DNA of 64,000 nt, from the NCBI RefSeq assembly GCF_011745365.1, contig NW_024468915.1, positions 412,653 to 476,652 on the forward strand. The letters are read 5' to 3'. The DNA is from Cryphonectria parasitica EP155. Lineage: Eukaryota > Ascomycota > Sordariomycetes > Diaporthales > Cryphonectriaceae. Position numbers and translations under genes: made by a program. Each line of letters starts with the position of its first letter. Positions within the stretch are counted from its first letter, which is position 1. Below are positions 1 to 9,900 of this stretch, in pieces. A model generated the notes under the pieces. The model did not search any database, was not told the DNA's origin, and worked only from the letters and a program-made list of their open reading frames with translations.

Positions 1-137
1 TGCCTGCTGAACCCCATCTTGTATCTCAAGGTCGAGCAAGCTTTTGGACGAGCCTGCATCTACGTCCGTGGGCAACTCATCGGTGTTAGGCTCACCTGCG
101 CCGTAGTGATTGCGGCTGTTGTTGAGGAGCGGTCTCT
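1..137 (-). CDS. Partial gene off the left edge (one exon; possibly an MFS transporter N-terminus)
   Basis: On the minus strand one frame stays open from about 137 to the window edge and reads like protein: it begins near RPLLNNSRNHYGAGEP, has an acidic stretch (TDELPTDVD) and ends at the edge with LEIQDGVQQA. It has no in-frame ATG. A splice acceptor (CTGATCAG) lies just upstream of the first codons, so this is probably an internal or second exon whose gene continues beyond base 1. A hydrophilic N-terminal stretch of the kind 'PLL..., acidic, DGVQ.A' precedes the membrane domain in fungal MFS siderophore and drug transporters. That family call is inference only, because no membrane segment falls inside the window. 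The first coding exon was not located with confidence. Confidence 0.3.
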
Positions 138-2057
138 CTGATCAGGTCCGCCATGGTCCTCCTTCTCCCGCCAGGGACATGGGACCAGATTGTCACGAGA
201 ATAGCTTGTTGGTGAAGAAAGAGAAGCAGGGTGTTGAAGTCATCTGTGATGAGTCGACGCAGCGGGAACTGTGAACCAAGAGCAGAGACAACGGTCATAT
301 CGAGACTCGATTTTAAGAAGCGTCTCACTCAAACAACATGGCTTCGGCGGGGTTTAGCTCTGTATCTACACGCTATTAGCGCTACCGTCAGCATTACAGT
401 GCACCCAGCAGAACTAGAAGGCGGTTGCAGGAACCGAGTGATCCCTATAATTAGTTTGCTTGGTACCAAATTCAACTTCACATGGCCTTTGTCTTGTTAA
501 CCCCTCTCCTGACGGTCTTCACAAGAAAACTTAGGTAGTTATTTTGCTTGTCTCCTATTGTTCAATATTGGCGAGTCTTTGAGAATTTAAGACCTGGTTA
601 TCACGTCACTGAAACTTGTACTTGTTGCCATAGTATCTATATCTTTCAGCTGCAGAGTGTGCCTTCTATGCTACAGTATACAATGTTAGAGGGGGGGAAG
701 GGGTTTTTTTGCTCTTTCTCTCAGCCCTCAATAATCTTCTCTAAACCTTGACCTACTACGTAGTGGGCTCAGAAGAATGACTGTCATGCTTTAGCGTTGA
801 AGAAACAATGTCTGTATATCAAAATTCTCAGCTTGCTGTCTTTGATCTAGTCACTTAAGTAAATGATACTAACTTGACTGCTCGTGTGGATGTATCAGGT
901 TCGAGTCTTGTTCGAGTAAGTGTGGATTCCCCTTTTTGGAAAAGGAGAGCAAAGAGAGAGAGACAGAGAGAGAGAGAGATGCTAAACGCAATGATGACCT
1001 TTGGGATTGCGCTTGATCAAGTAAGACGTTTGGGATCAGAAACAGAAATTCAGACATCCAAAGACGAGTTTGTCAGAAGTGGCAAAATGCTGCTTAGCCT
1101 ACCAAGGATCTTGCTTCTGTATATACAGCTGTAGTGTGTAGAGAGGATAAATTCTTACCTCACAAAGGCATAAAGAACATCTTTAATTACCATCATTTTC
1201 TGTAACAGGTAATTATGCCAACAAGACAGAATGGTGGCAGAGGTTTGGAGACGATCGAACGGAATGACGCGTACTGGGAAAGCAAAAGGGGACAGGCAAC
1301 AAGATAGAACGCTTAGTACAGCACAAATGAGGACTTTCATATTGATGGTTTGCTCTTCCTGATCTGATGAGAGCGATGACCAGGAGCTTACATGGGCTTG
1401 GGTAAGATCAGTCAGGGAAACGACATCGAGTGTTGCCATCTGAACGGGGGGAGAGGTTTTGGAGGCGTTGAAATGTACGCTGAGGCAACTCGATCATTAC
1501 ACTTGTTTCTCTCCTTTACAGCCTCTTTCATCCCCAGGGAATAGGGGTTTGGACAAAGCTATTGGGTTTCAACTGCATCGTATGTGCCTGCTCGTTTGGG
1601 ATCTTCTATGCCCGCCACCTGGACATGCTGCGTCCTAAGAAAACACCTGCATAATAAGTAAACAAACAGATTCACGTGATTGTGTGTGATGCCATTCTTG
1701 TTGCATCGCGGATCTGGGCCTAGAAATGCTGATGCTTCCACAGATTTCTGGTTGAAACTCAGACAGTACACACTCCAACAACGCATTACCTGCGGCCATA
1801 AGTACTCACAAGGGAAACGCTCCTTTCCTATCAACACACGCCCTACTTTCATACTTTCGCATACTTTGGCCTGGAAATCACAACACTGAAAGCTACACAC
1901 ACGTCTTGCTTCCAGAATCTGTCAGTCCCAGAAGCAAAAGAAGAGAGAGAGAGAGAGAGAAAAACCACCAAAGAAAACCACCCTGATCCCAAGATCAAGC
2001 ACCCTCAACCTCGAGCAATCCCCCTCCAAAGAAAAAAAAAGCAAGAGCAAAAGAACC
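138..2057. other. Non-coding interval
   Basis: No convincing gene on either strand. The stretch holds (GA)n microsatellites around 955-980 and 1943-1962, and a CTACTACGTAGT palindrome at about 753-764. The last 100 bases before 2058 are purine- and A-rich and probably form the leader of the next gene. The open frames here are short and lack family motifs. Confidence 0.5.
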
Positions 2058-2366
2058 ATGTCTCCTTCCTCCCCAACGAAGCAACAACGTCGCCAATTGC
2101 CCCTCCGCCTGTATCACACAACCCGTGCCAACGCGTCCCGCCAGCTTTCGCCCGACACCCAGCTATACCTTGGCCGAAGCATCCCTTCCTTGCGCCATGT
2201 CCTTAAGCTCACAGGCACATCGTCAGGTCGTCCGTGCCGCCCGCGCCGCCGGCACAAACTCAGGCCGCAGCGCCTCTTTCTCCGTAGGCATCTCGCAAAA
2301 ACAGAGACCTCGCCATGTTCCTCACCATCGAACGATAACTTGAAGATCTTGAAGGTGAGATACACA

Positions 2367-2439
<73 letters not shown>

Positions 2440-2686
2440 TAAACCAATTGTCTCGGCAAAATTACTTTCCATTCTGATCATCTGAAGTGAAGACTAACCA
2501 CAAGGCTGGCAGGCACCGGAGCAGAAGCACAAGCAGGAGCACCAGCGCGCTCCAGAGTCCGGACAAGGATGGGAGCGACACCAGGCAGACGCGCAGCCCC
2601 GAGAGAAAGACGAGGAGGAAAACCGTCCTTGTTACTGGCTGTTACTACAGAAGCTAAACCAGGAGCTGGGAATTGAGGATGAGTGA
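2058..2686 (+). CDS. Hypothetical small two-exon gene
   Basis: Proposed exons are 2058-2354 and 2513-2686, joined in phase 0 to give 156 residues. The donor is AAG|GTGAGA and the acceptor CTGGCAG|GCA. Exon 1 starts at an ATG after an A-rich leader and encodes a very basic, Ser/Pro/Arg-rich segment without a recognisable domain. Exon 2 reads strongly as protein: it is Gln/Glu/His-rich (APEQKHKQEHQ...), then has a hydrophobic turn (CYWLLLQKLNQELGIEDE) before TGA. The intron contains a long (AC)n(AG)n microsatellite. Exon 2 is better supported than exon 1, whose frame could be wrong if a further intron is present. No family recognised. Confidence 0.35.
2361..2432 (+). repeat. Compound (AC)n(AG)n microsatellite
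   Basis: About 11 AC units (2362-2383) run directly into about 24 AG units (2384-2432). The repeat lies just after the proposed donor of the small gene at 2058. Such a tract is expected to be length-variable between strains. Confidence 0.95.
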
Positions 2687-3668
2687 CGAGAGAGGGGCCG
2701 CACACCGCTGGAAGTGATGGCCAGCCGATGGAAAGCAGCAAGTGAGGACGAATCCTGATTCTTAGTGTCGACAACGCCACGGCCAGCAGTGATCACTCAA
2801 GGAGAGGTCCCTTCGGTTTCGGGTGGCAAGAGGCAGTTAAGAAGTGAGCAATATGGCACCTGAATGGAATTCGAGTGGAGTGAAGATGCAGAGTGGCTGT
2901 TTGTTTTGGAAGACGCGTGCAGCATTCGTGGTAATGAATCAAACGAAACAATGAATAGAAGTCAACGAATAACTTTTCTCATATCGTTCTAGCCAGTATC
3001 AGTTATAGCACTTGGTGGTCAGGGAGAATCAGTGTCCCAAGGTTGGCCTGCTTCAGTAACAGCACAACAATATCCTGTAGAAGAAACCGAGGCATGTTAA
3101 GCATTGATCCTATTTACATGTAATTGTAGCATCTCGTTTCTTTGGAGCACCCACGATAAAAGATTCGAGTCTTCGTCTGCCACTAAAGGCGCCTCGTGTA
3201 AAGTAGCCAACGCCAGATGTGCAATGCTCTGGTATACACATGAATGATCCTGCCATAGCTGAGGTACAACATCTAATCATCCTCCAATCAGTCGTACAGA
3301 AAAATTGCCCAAAGACCCCGACTGACCCTGTCGATGGCGGGGCAGATCGCTTTACACAAGTCGGCTGGTGTGCCCTTTCTCGCGCGTGCGCCGGGCCGTC
3401 TAAAATGGATATCCTTCTAGCGAACGACCTGACCCGGATTGCTTATTACACACGTTTCGTCCTTCTTCAACGTCCATCTCAGCAGGTGGGAAAGGGGTTT
3501 CCCTGTCCCGGGCCGCGTCTGCACCGTCCGTTTTCTCTTCTTCTCCCCGGTCTCCTCCTGTTCGGTTTCATCTGCGACGGATCCGAAGAAGGCGACCTTC
3601 GGTAACAGGGCCCTTCCCCCCGCTGGCCCGGATGGGAGAAATGCGTCATCACCTTCCCAAAATATTGC
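2687..3668. other. Non-coding interval between two 3' ends
   Basis: Nothing gene-like seen. It separates the end of the small plus-strand gene from the end of the minus-strand kelch/BTB gene, so it should hold both 3' UTRs. Short open frames at 3219-3605 and 3439-3933 have no motifs, and the second runs antisense into the kelch gene. Confidence 0.5.
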
Positions 3669-6600
3669 TCAGCTTGCACCACCCGCAATGCCCAGCCCCA
3701 CTCTGGAGTTTGGAGGAGCACCTGTCGCGGTGCCGGTGCGCTCTCGCAGCTTGCGCCCCTCCATCAGGCCTCTGAGTCCCCGCTTCTGCAGCCCGATGAC
3801 GCTGCTGAACTCGCCACTCCAGACTTCGCGCCGGACGCCTCTCTCTGAGTCACCCAGTTCGCTGGTACTCCACTCGCTACCGCTGACGCTCGTTGTTGCC
3901 GACATCTCATCGCTCGGTGGCCTGCTTGTCTGACCAGGCACGGCCGTGTTGATGCGCAGCATAGCCGTATTCCTGTTGTTGCCACCGTTGGCATACAGCT
4001 CGTCGGTCGTCGAGGTGCCATTCTGCGGCCTGAGCGATGGCTCGCCGGTCGTGCCGTCGAGACCGCCCAGCATGAAGTAGTTGGGGTTCAGCGTGCCGTC
4101 TATGCCGCGACCGCCTCCTGCCGCCATAGCGGTGGCATTGAAGATGGCGGCTGCGTTGCGGTTCTCGAAAAGCGTATGAAGTCTCTCAACGATGGCTTCT
4201 AGCAGGCCATCGATCCGGTATGGCCGGGCGATCTGCAGCAACGAGCAGAGAATTTGAGGTGTGCATAGCGGTGAGCTCGGAGCAGGGAGGCTGCTGGTGT
4301 AGAGGTAGTGAAGGAGTGCCTGGACCGTGAGGTATGTGTGTGGGAGGTAAAGACATCGGGGCCGCGAGTTCGGCGCGAGGCTACGCGGCGTGGGTGCGGC
4401 ATTGGGATTCGTCTGTTCCTGGCTTGAGGGCCCAGACGTGGCAGTCCCTGGGGTTGTGAAGCTTCCGCCGCCGCCCGAGCCAGCCAGTGTGGTCGCCGTT
4501 GACATGTCGCTATCCCTGGTCCCAGTCCTCGTGGCGGGCGTGATGGTCAGCATGGAGCTCCTCACGCCGCCCGGCCCAGCCCCACCCAGCGACCTCAACG
4601 TCATGGCATCGCTGCCGTCCTGCATAGCTGTACCCTCACGCAGCAGCTGGACAAAGTACGGCCCCCACCTTCGTCCTATGATCCTCGAGTTGATGGGTAT
4701 CCTCTCGCCACCGATGCAGAGGATATCCATATCTGCCAGCTCGCGCATGTTCAGCGCTTTCTCGCCGAGCTCCTCGCTTGCTCGAGAATGGAAGCGCCCG
4801 CCAGCTGTTGCGCCGGCCTTGCGAGCCAGGCTGAGACCGGGACCATTGTAGGGGCTGCTTGCGGAGATGAACCCGGACATGGGGCTGACCTTGCGCGGGT
4901 TGTCGTAGAACCCGAACGCCTCCAGCTCGACCATACAGACATTAGTGAAGTTGATGCGGCGGTGGTTGTAGTCGTCCACCAAGCTGCGTCTCCGGTGGCC
5001 CAGGATGACAAAGGTATTGCGTCGACTCCACAGGACGCCGCGGTTCCAGCTGCCGTCTCTAAAGACGCTGCCGCCGGCGTCGATCCTCATCCACTGCAGG
5101 GTGCGCAGATCCAGCGCCCAGAGGGCGTATTCTTGTTTCGATGAAGTCAGGTAGGTACCGCTGACGACAAAATACGTGTCGATGACGCCGCCGTTGGGGA
5201 ACCTGAGACCGGGAGGCGAGTAGGTGTTGGACATGGGCTTCTCGTTCAACACCCCGTCGCTCGACCGGATCTGCAGCTCCAGCTTCACGTCAAGAAAGTT
5301 GTAGTTGGAATAGATCAGCATGGAGGACCCAGGCTCCCTGGCCTCCTGGCTGATGCCTCCCTCTAGGCGCTGTGCTGTTCCATTCGCGTTTGCCTTGCCG
5401 ATCTTGGCAGTCACAAGCGGAGGCAGCGGTGCGACTACACTCCTATATGCACCGCAGGACTTGCCCAGGGGTTGTGTCGATGTCCATTTCAGCGACCGAA
5501 GGTTGAAGACGCTGATCTGTTCAATGTAGTGGTTGGCGCCGTCCTGACCTCCTACTACGATCATCTCTGCGCCACCTGTGCCATCGATGTTGATGCCTAT
5601 ACGGCCCTCGTTGGCGCCGGTAGCCGGATTGTGTTGCAAGGCCGACAATGGGGCCTTGTGCGACGAGAAGGTAGCCGAGGACGGCAGGATGCAGGCACAG
5701 TGCGCATAACGACCCTGCGGCGCATCCGAGGTCGGGATATAAGTCCATTTCCTCGTCGGCGCATCGAAGATGTAGATGTCAGACATCACGGTGACGTCGC
5801 CCTGACCATCCACCGCACCAGCGGAATTCTGCGCAGGAGACATGCCGCCGTAGCAGACCATCTTGGTGTCGCCCAGCGCGCACATGGAGTGGAAGTATCT
5901 TGGCGGTGGGATATCGCCCGTGGCCTGCAGTTTCGTCCAATGTCGCCTGATCAGGTCCAGTTCGTAAAGGTCCGAGGTCAGCGGGGTAGGTCGGCTGCGC
6001 GATAATATCCTGCCACCAAAGACGTAAAGCTTGTCGCCCACGATGGTTGTGGTCGCGCCGACCAATGGGTGGGGCTCCCTGCCTGTGGTCCTGTGCACGT
6101 TACACAGCAGGCCTGATGCCGGCGACGGCCCGGGGCCTGCAGCGCCCCCCATGGCTGGCGTCCTCGACTGGGCGCCCGATGGCGATGGGCCTGCGGAGGT
6201 GGGGCCGGCGCTCTTGGGTGTTAGGTTATCGTTCTGCGCATCGTCGCCTCCGTCGGGCCGCGTGACAGACAGGCTGATCTGGCTGCTGTTGGCCGTCCCC
6301 AGCCCATAGTTTTGTGACTGTTTCGGGTCCATGATGCTGGCGCTGGCCTCTGTCTCAGATTCGCTGGGCACGTCGCTGTACGAGTTTGGATCAAGGATGG
6401 TGGAGATGCTGGCCTGCTGCTGATGGTGGTGGTGGTGGTGTTGCTGCTGCTGCTGCTGCTGCTGCTGTTGAGAGATACCAGATGGATCTGGAGGATTTGC
6501 GGCGACAGGGATGCCGGGGCTGGGTGGCGGAGGCTCTGGGAGCGGCTTCGAGAGGCTGGTCTGAAAGCTTAGGCTGCGGGCATGCTGGTGCGTTGGGGCC

Positions 6601-6908
6601 GAGGGGGATCTATTCGGGACCACAGCGGCGGGGGAGGTGGTCGGGTCCGGGGTCGGCGTAGAAACCTCTCTGTTGTGTTTCAGGGCGAGCTGCGATGGCT
6701 GGCGTTTTAGCTTGGCGAAGCCTCGGGAGAAGCTGGTTAGGATGTCGGAGGGGGACTTGGGGATTGGCTGCGCTTGGTTTCGGTCTCGCTCCCGAAAGTC
6801 GTCAAACTCGTTCTCAGAGTCGGAGAAGCGGGAGAGGTCGCCTCCTTGACTCCTTTGTTGTTGATGGCCTGCATTGTTCATCGTCGTCAGCACGACTGCC
6901 GGCCCCAA
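3669..6908 (-). CDS. Kelch-repeat / BTB domain protein (Ral2-like)
   Basis: Single-exon gene of 1079 residues. The first 270 residues are low-complexity: a Ser/Pro-rich region, then a Q10-H6-Q3 tract near residues 147-165. Residues about 275-620 form a kelch beta-propeller, visible as repeated blocks such as DKLYVFGGR, TKMVCYGGMSP and AEMIVVGGQDGA, with W-T/R-K motifs between blades. Residues about 720-930 form a BTB fold (ADMDILCIGGERIPINSRII, later LPHTYLTVQALLHYLYTS) split by a Gly/Ser/Thr-rich insertion. This domain order matches fungal homologues of fission-yeast Ral2, a kelch protein that acts upstream of Ras1 in mating and cell shape. That functional link is inferred from architecture only. 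A second in-frame ATG lies 9 codons downstream. BTB domains also occur in Cul3 adaptors, an alternative role. Confidence 0.85.
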   Translation of the reverse strand: MGPAVVLTTMNNAGHQQQRSQGGDLSRFSDSENEFDDFRERDRNQAQPIPKSPSDILTSFSRGFAKLKRQPSQLALKHNREVSTPTPDPTTSPAAVVPNRSPSAPTHQHARSLSFQTSLSKPLPEPPPPSPGIPVAANPPDPSGISQQQQQQQQQQHHHHHHQQQASISTILDPNSYSDVPSESETEASASIMDPKQSQNYGLGTANSSQISLSVTRPDGGDDAQNDNLTPKSAGPTSAGPSPSGAQSRTPAMGGAAGPGPSPASGLLCNVHRTTGREPHPLVGATTTIVGDKLYVFGGRILSRSRPTPLTSDLYELDLIRRHWTKLQATGDIPPPRYFHSMCALGDTKMVCYGGMSPAQNSAGAVDGQGDVTVMSDIYIFDAPTRKWTYIPTSDAPQGRYAHCACILPSSATFSSHKAPLSALQHNPATGANEGRIGINIDGTGGAEMIVVGGQDGANHYIEQISVFNLRSLKWTSTQPLGKSCGAYRSVVAPLPPLVTAKIGKANANGTAQRLEGGISQEAREPGSSMLIYSNYNFLDVKLELQIRSSDGVLNEKPMSNTYSPPGLRFPNGGVIDTYFVVSGTYLTSSKQEYALWALDLRTLQWMRIDAGGSVFRDGSWNRGVLWSRRNTFVILGHRRRSLVDDYNHRRINFTNVCMVELEAFGFYDNPRKVSPMSGFISASSPYNGPGLSLARKAGATAGGRFHSRASEELGEKALNMRELADMDILCIGGERIPINSRIIGRRWGPYFVQLLREGTAMQDGSDAMTLRSLGGAGPGGVRSSMLTITPATRTGTRDSDMSTATTLAGSGGGGSFTTPGTATSGPSSQEQTNPNAAPTPRSLAPNSRPRCLYLPHTYLTVQALLHYLYTSSLPAPSSPLCTPQILCSLLQIARPYRIDGLLEAIVERLHTLFENRNAAAIFNATAMAAGGGRGIDGTLNPNYFMLGGLDGTTGEPSLRPQNGTSTTDELYANGGNNRNTAMLRINTAVPGQTSRPPSDEMSATTSVSGSEWSTSELGDSERGVRREVWSGEFSSVIGLQKRGLRGLMEGRKLRERTGTATGAPPNSRVGLGIAGGAS
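6424..6470 (-). repeat. CAG/CAC repeat encoding a Gln-His tract
   Basis: A run of CTG/TTG triplets followed by GGT/GTG triplets on the plus strand encodes consecutive Gln then His in the kelch/BTB protein. It is a likely length-variable site. Confidence 0.9.
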
Positions 6909-9900
6909 ATGCGCGACAAGACGACGATATCGCTACGCCTTTAGCCTGCCCACGTCGTTGGCGGTACCGAAAGACTTTCGACAGGAGGGAGGGGTGGTGG
7001 AAGGGATGTGGCGGGAGAACTGGTCGTCAGTGATGACAACCAGAAACAAAAATGTGAATTGAAACAATAACCACTAAAAACAAGAACCAAAAGAAAAACC
7101 ACTATAAAATAACCACAACCCAAAAATTCAGGGTATCAAAGTGAAGAAGGGCAATATTATTAAAGTGGCCATTGGTGGCTCTCTTAGGAGGTAACGACAG
7201 ACAGGTTTGATAGCAGACCGCCTCGAAAGGGGCACGGTGGGGAGAGAGAGGGAGGGAAACGAAGGGCAGGAAAACACTTCTTGGCCCGGATAGGGTTGAA
7301 CAGGGGGGGCTCGAGGCGAACAGGGGGCATATGTATGTGTGGTTGACAAGCGACGACGGATGAGTCGAGAGGTGACCCACGACGGTGGGACTCACGCGTG
7401 CGACCAGGATGATGTGCGGGAGGACGAGCAGCTGGGGGCGGCCACTTGGGGGAAAACGGGCAAGCCGGTCAGACAGGATGGACGGCCTGTGGGAACATGT
7501 GCAGCAAGCGTGTGTGTGGGATGGAGATACTGTATCTCGAGGAACGTGGGATTCAGGGGGTTGGCAACACGAAGGAGGAGGGCTGATGAGGGAACAAAAA
7601 AAAGAGGCTGAGATGACACTCAGCACTTGAGGCACTCGGGACAATCATAGGGGAGGGAACAAGGGGCGGAAGGAGGGGGAGGGGAGGAGTGGAATTTCTT
7701 CTTTGGTATCTCGTATGTGTCAAAGGCCCGACCCAGTCAAAGTCGCTGGACGACGCCGACAGGGCGGGGCGGCGCCGAGAAACCTTGAGAAGGTACACGG
7801 CACAGAGCAGAGAAGAGCCCAGCCCAGGTCAAGCCAGGCCGCGCGGGTTGGGGGCAGCGCGGGCGTCCTCAATCAGGCTCTAGAATATCCTCAGAGTGAA
7901 TGAATTCCGGGGCATCATGATGGGAAAGGCAAGGCGTCTTGTGAGATCATGTCCGATGGTGCAGAAAAGCTAGTGTGACAGGTTCGGAACAATACCTTTC
8001 TCGGCACAGCGCAAGGACCCGTGGGGCCAGGCGCTGCAGGAATTAATCTCGTTAGAGGGGCTTCCAGAACAAGGCGTGGAAGCCTGCCAGACGATCTACT
8101 CACACTGACACACGCACACCTGGACTCACACACACACACACACTCTCTCTCGAAGCGAGTGTGGTATAAGGAGGCTGAGTGGCGAAGGATCAAGACGTCG
8201 ATGTGACCGGAAACCTGTGCGACCCGTTCGACCGAGAAGGAGTGAGTCAGGGTAGAGGAGAGAGAACGAAAACAGGATGCGGCTGATCACCGCAGGCCTT
8301 GTCAGGGCGACAAAAAGAGGACCGATCTGCTCCTGCTCGTGATGGTTTGTCAAGATGTTCCACCAACGTGACGCTTCGAAGGGGGCCAAGGGCCGCTGCA
8401 GTGGATCGGCGCACAGACAAGAGCCGAGTGGAGTGGGCAGTGCCCGGATCTGCTTTGTTGCAAGTCGTCAAGACCTCCGTGTTCCGCGGACGCGGGGTGG
8501 TCAATTGTGAAGAGGAGGTCGAAGGCCTCGAGGTGAGAAGACGGCCAATGAATGAAAAGAAGAAGAGAAAAAAAGAAACGAAAGGGTATTGTTGCTCTCG
8601 AGGGCTTGAACAGGACCCCTGAGTAATCTTGTCTGTGACAAAGTGAGAAAGACAGAGAGGCAGAAACAGAATGGTCCGAAGCAGACAAGAGCGAAGTCGA
8701 CTAGAGTAGGGTGCAGAAGGCCACGACGACGACGACAAGGACGGCGGCGACGACGGATCGCAATTGGAGATAATGACCCTCGTAGCCTGTAATTGTGAAT
8801 TAGGGTTCAGTACACATCGGTACGTATCGACAAGGACCTCCACCCGCAATCTTTCCCCCCAAAAAGTGAGCGATACGGAAAGGCAGGCGCGCGGGCACGG
8901 GGGTTGTTTGTGTGTTGTGTGGTGTGTAAGAGAGAAGATCGCAGCGGTCGCATTCGATGTCACGAGAAAGAAAATGTCGAGAGGGGAATAACGGCGTCCA
9001 AAAGAGGAAAGAAGTCTGCAGCGGAATTGACTGATCTGAGGGGGGTTCTGCGAGGCGGATGCAGCAGGTGTGGTGGCATCTGGATAATCCTCAATCCTCT
9101 TCTGGCTGACTGGCTCTGACTTTGACTCCTCCTTTTCCCTTTTTTCTTTCTTTTTCTTTCCTTCCTTCTCTTTCCTTCTCTCTATCTTGCTCTGCTTTTT
9201 GTCTTGTTTTTCGGGCCCTCCTGGTCTGGCTGTGGCTTGACCTGCGAGGCCAGGGAGGTGGTAATCGATGTGGATGCTCGACGTGCGTGGATTGGCGGGC
9301 ACTGAGCACAGATATCGATCGACTTCTGTGCCTCCCCGTGTGTTGCTTGTGTATTTTGTAGTAGTATACTTGGCTGATCAATTGACCAACAACTTGATCA
9401 GTGTGCCCCTGCGCCTCGACGGAAGTTTGTGCCGACCTGTTCTTTCTTTCTTCTCTTCTCCTTATTCAGTGCAGCCAACCCAGACGGAGAGGTTGTTGGT
9501 TGGATATGAACAAAAGGTCGAGGTACGGTGGAATAGTCAGAATTTGGAACAGAGGCCGAGCCGTAGACCTTTCTTCTCAGCCAGGTGGGTTGGGAACAGG
9601 ACTGATGTAGCAACAGAGACAGGCTATGCAAAAAGATAGAGATACACACAGACACAAGAGACAGAGAGGGAGGGTCGTGCTAAGACCAGGGGCCTGCTGC
9701 ACATGTGCACGACTTTGCGGGCGCTGTGAGCAAGGTGCAGCGGTTGTGGGGAGGGGAAACCGAGCGAAGGAAGAGGATTGGGTGGTTGATATCGTCCAAG
9801 GGAGGAGCCTGTGCGGTGTTTTTTTTCCCGTGTCGTGCGCTTGCTTGGGGCTTGCGTTGCAGTTAGGTCTAAAGTCTATAGTGGCAGTCGCAAGTCGCGC

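Noticed and set aside
895..925. B-box-like GGTTCGA sequence suggesting a tRNA
   Set aside because: The T-arm stem does not pair and no acceptor or anticodon stems can be drawn around it. Other GGTTCGA occurrences (14494, 17291, 57706, 62142) fail the same way.
8247..9302. 351-codon minus-strand open frame
   Set aside because: It is made of a Lys/Glu run (from a pyrimidine tract) and Ser/Leu/Pro-rich sequence with no motif, homopolymer-driven composition and no splice support. Treated as leader or spacer.
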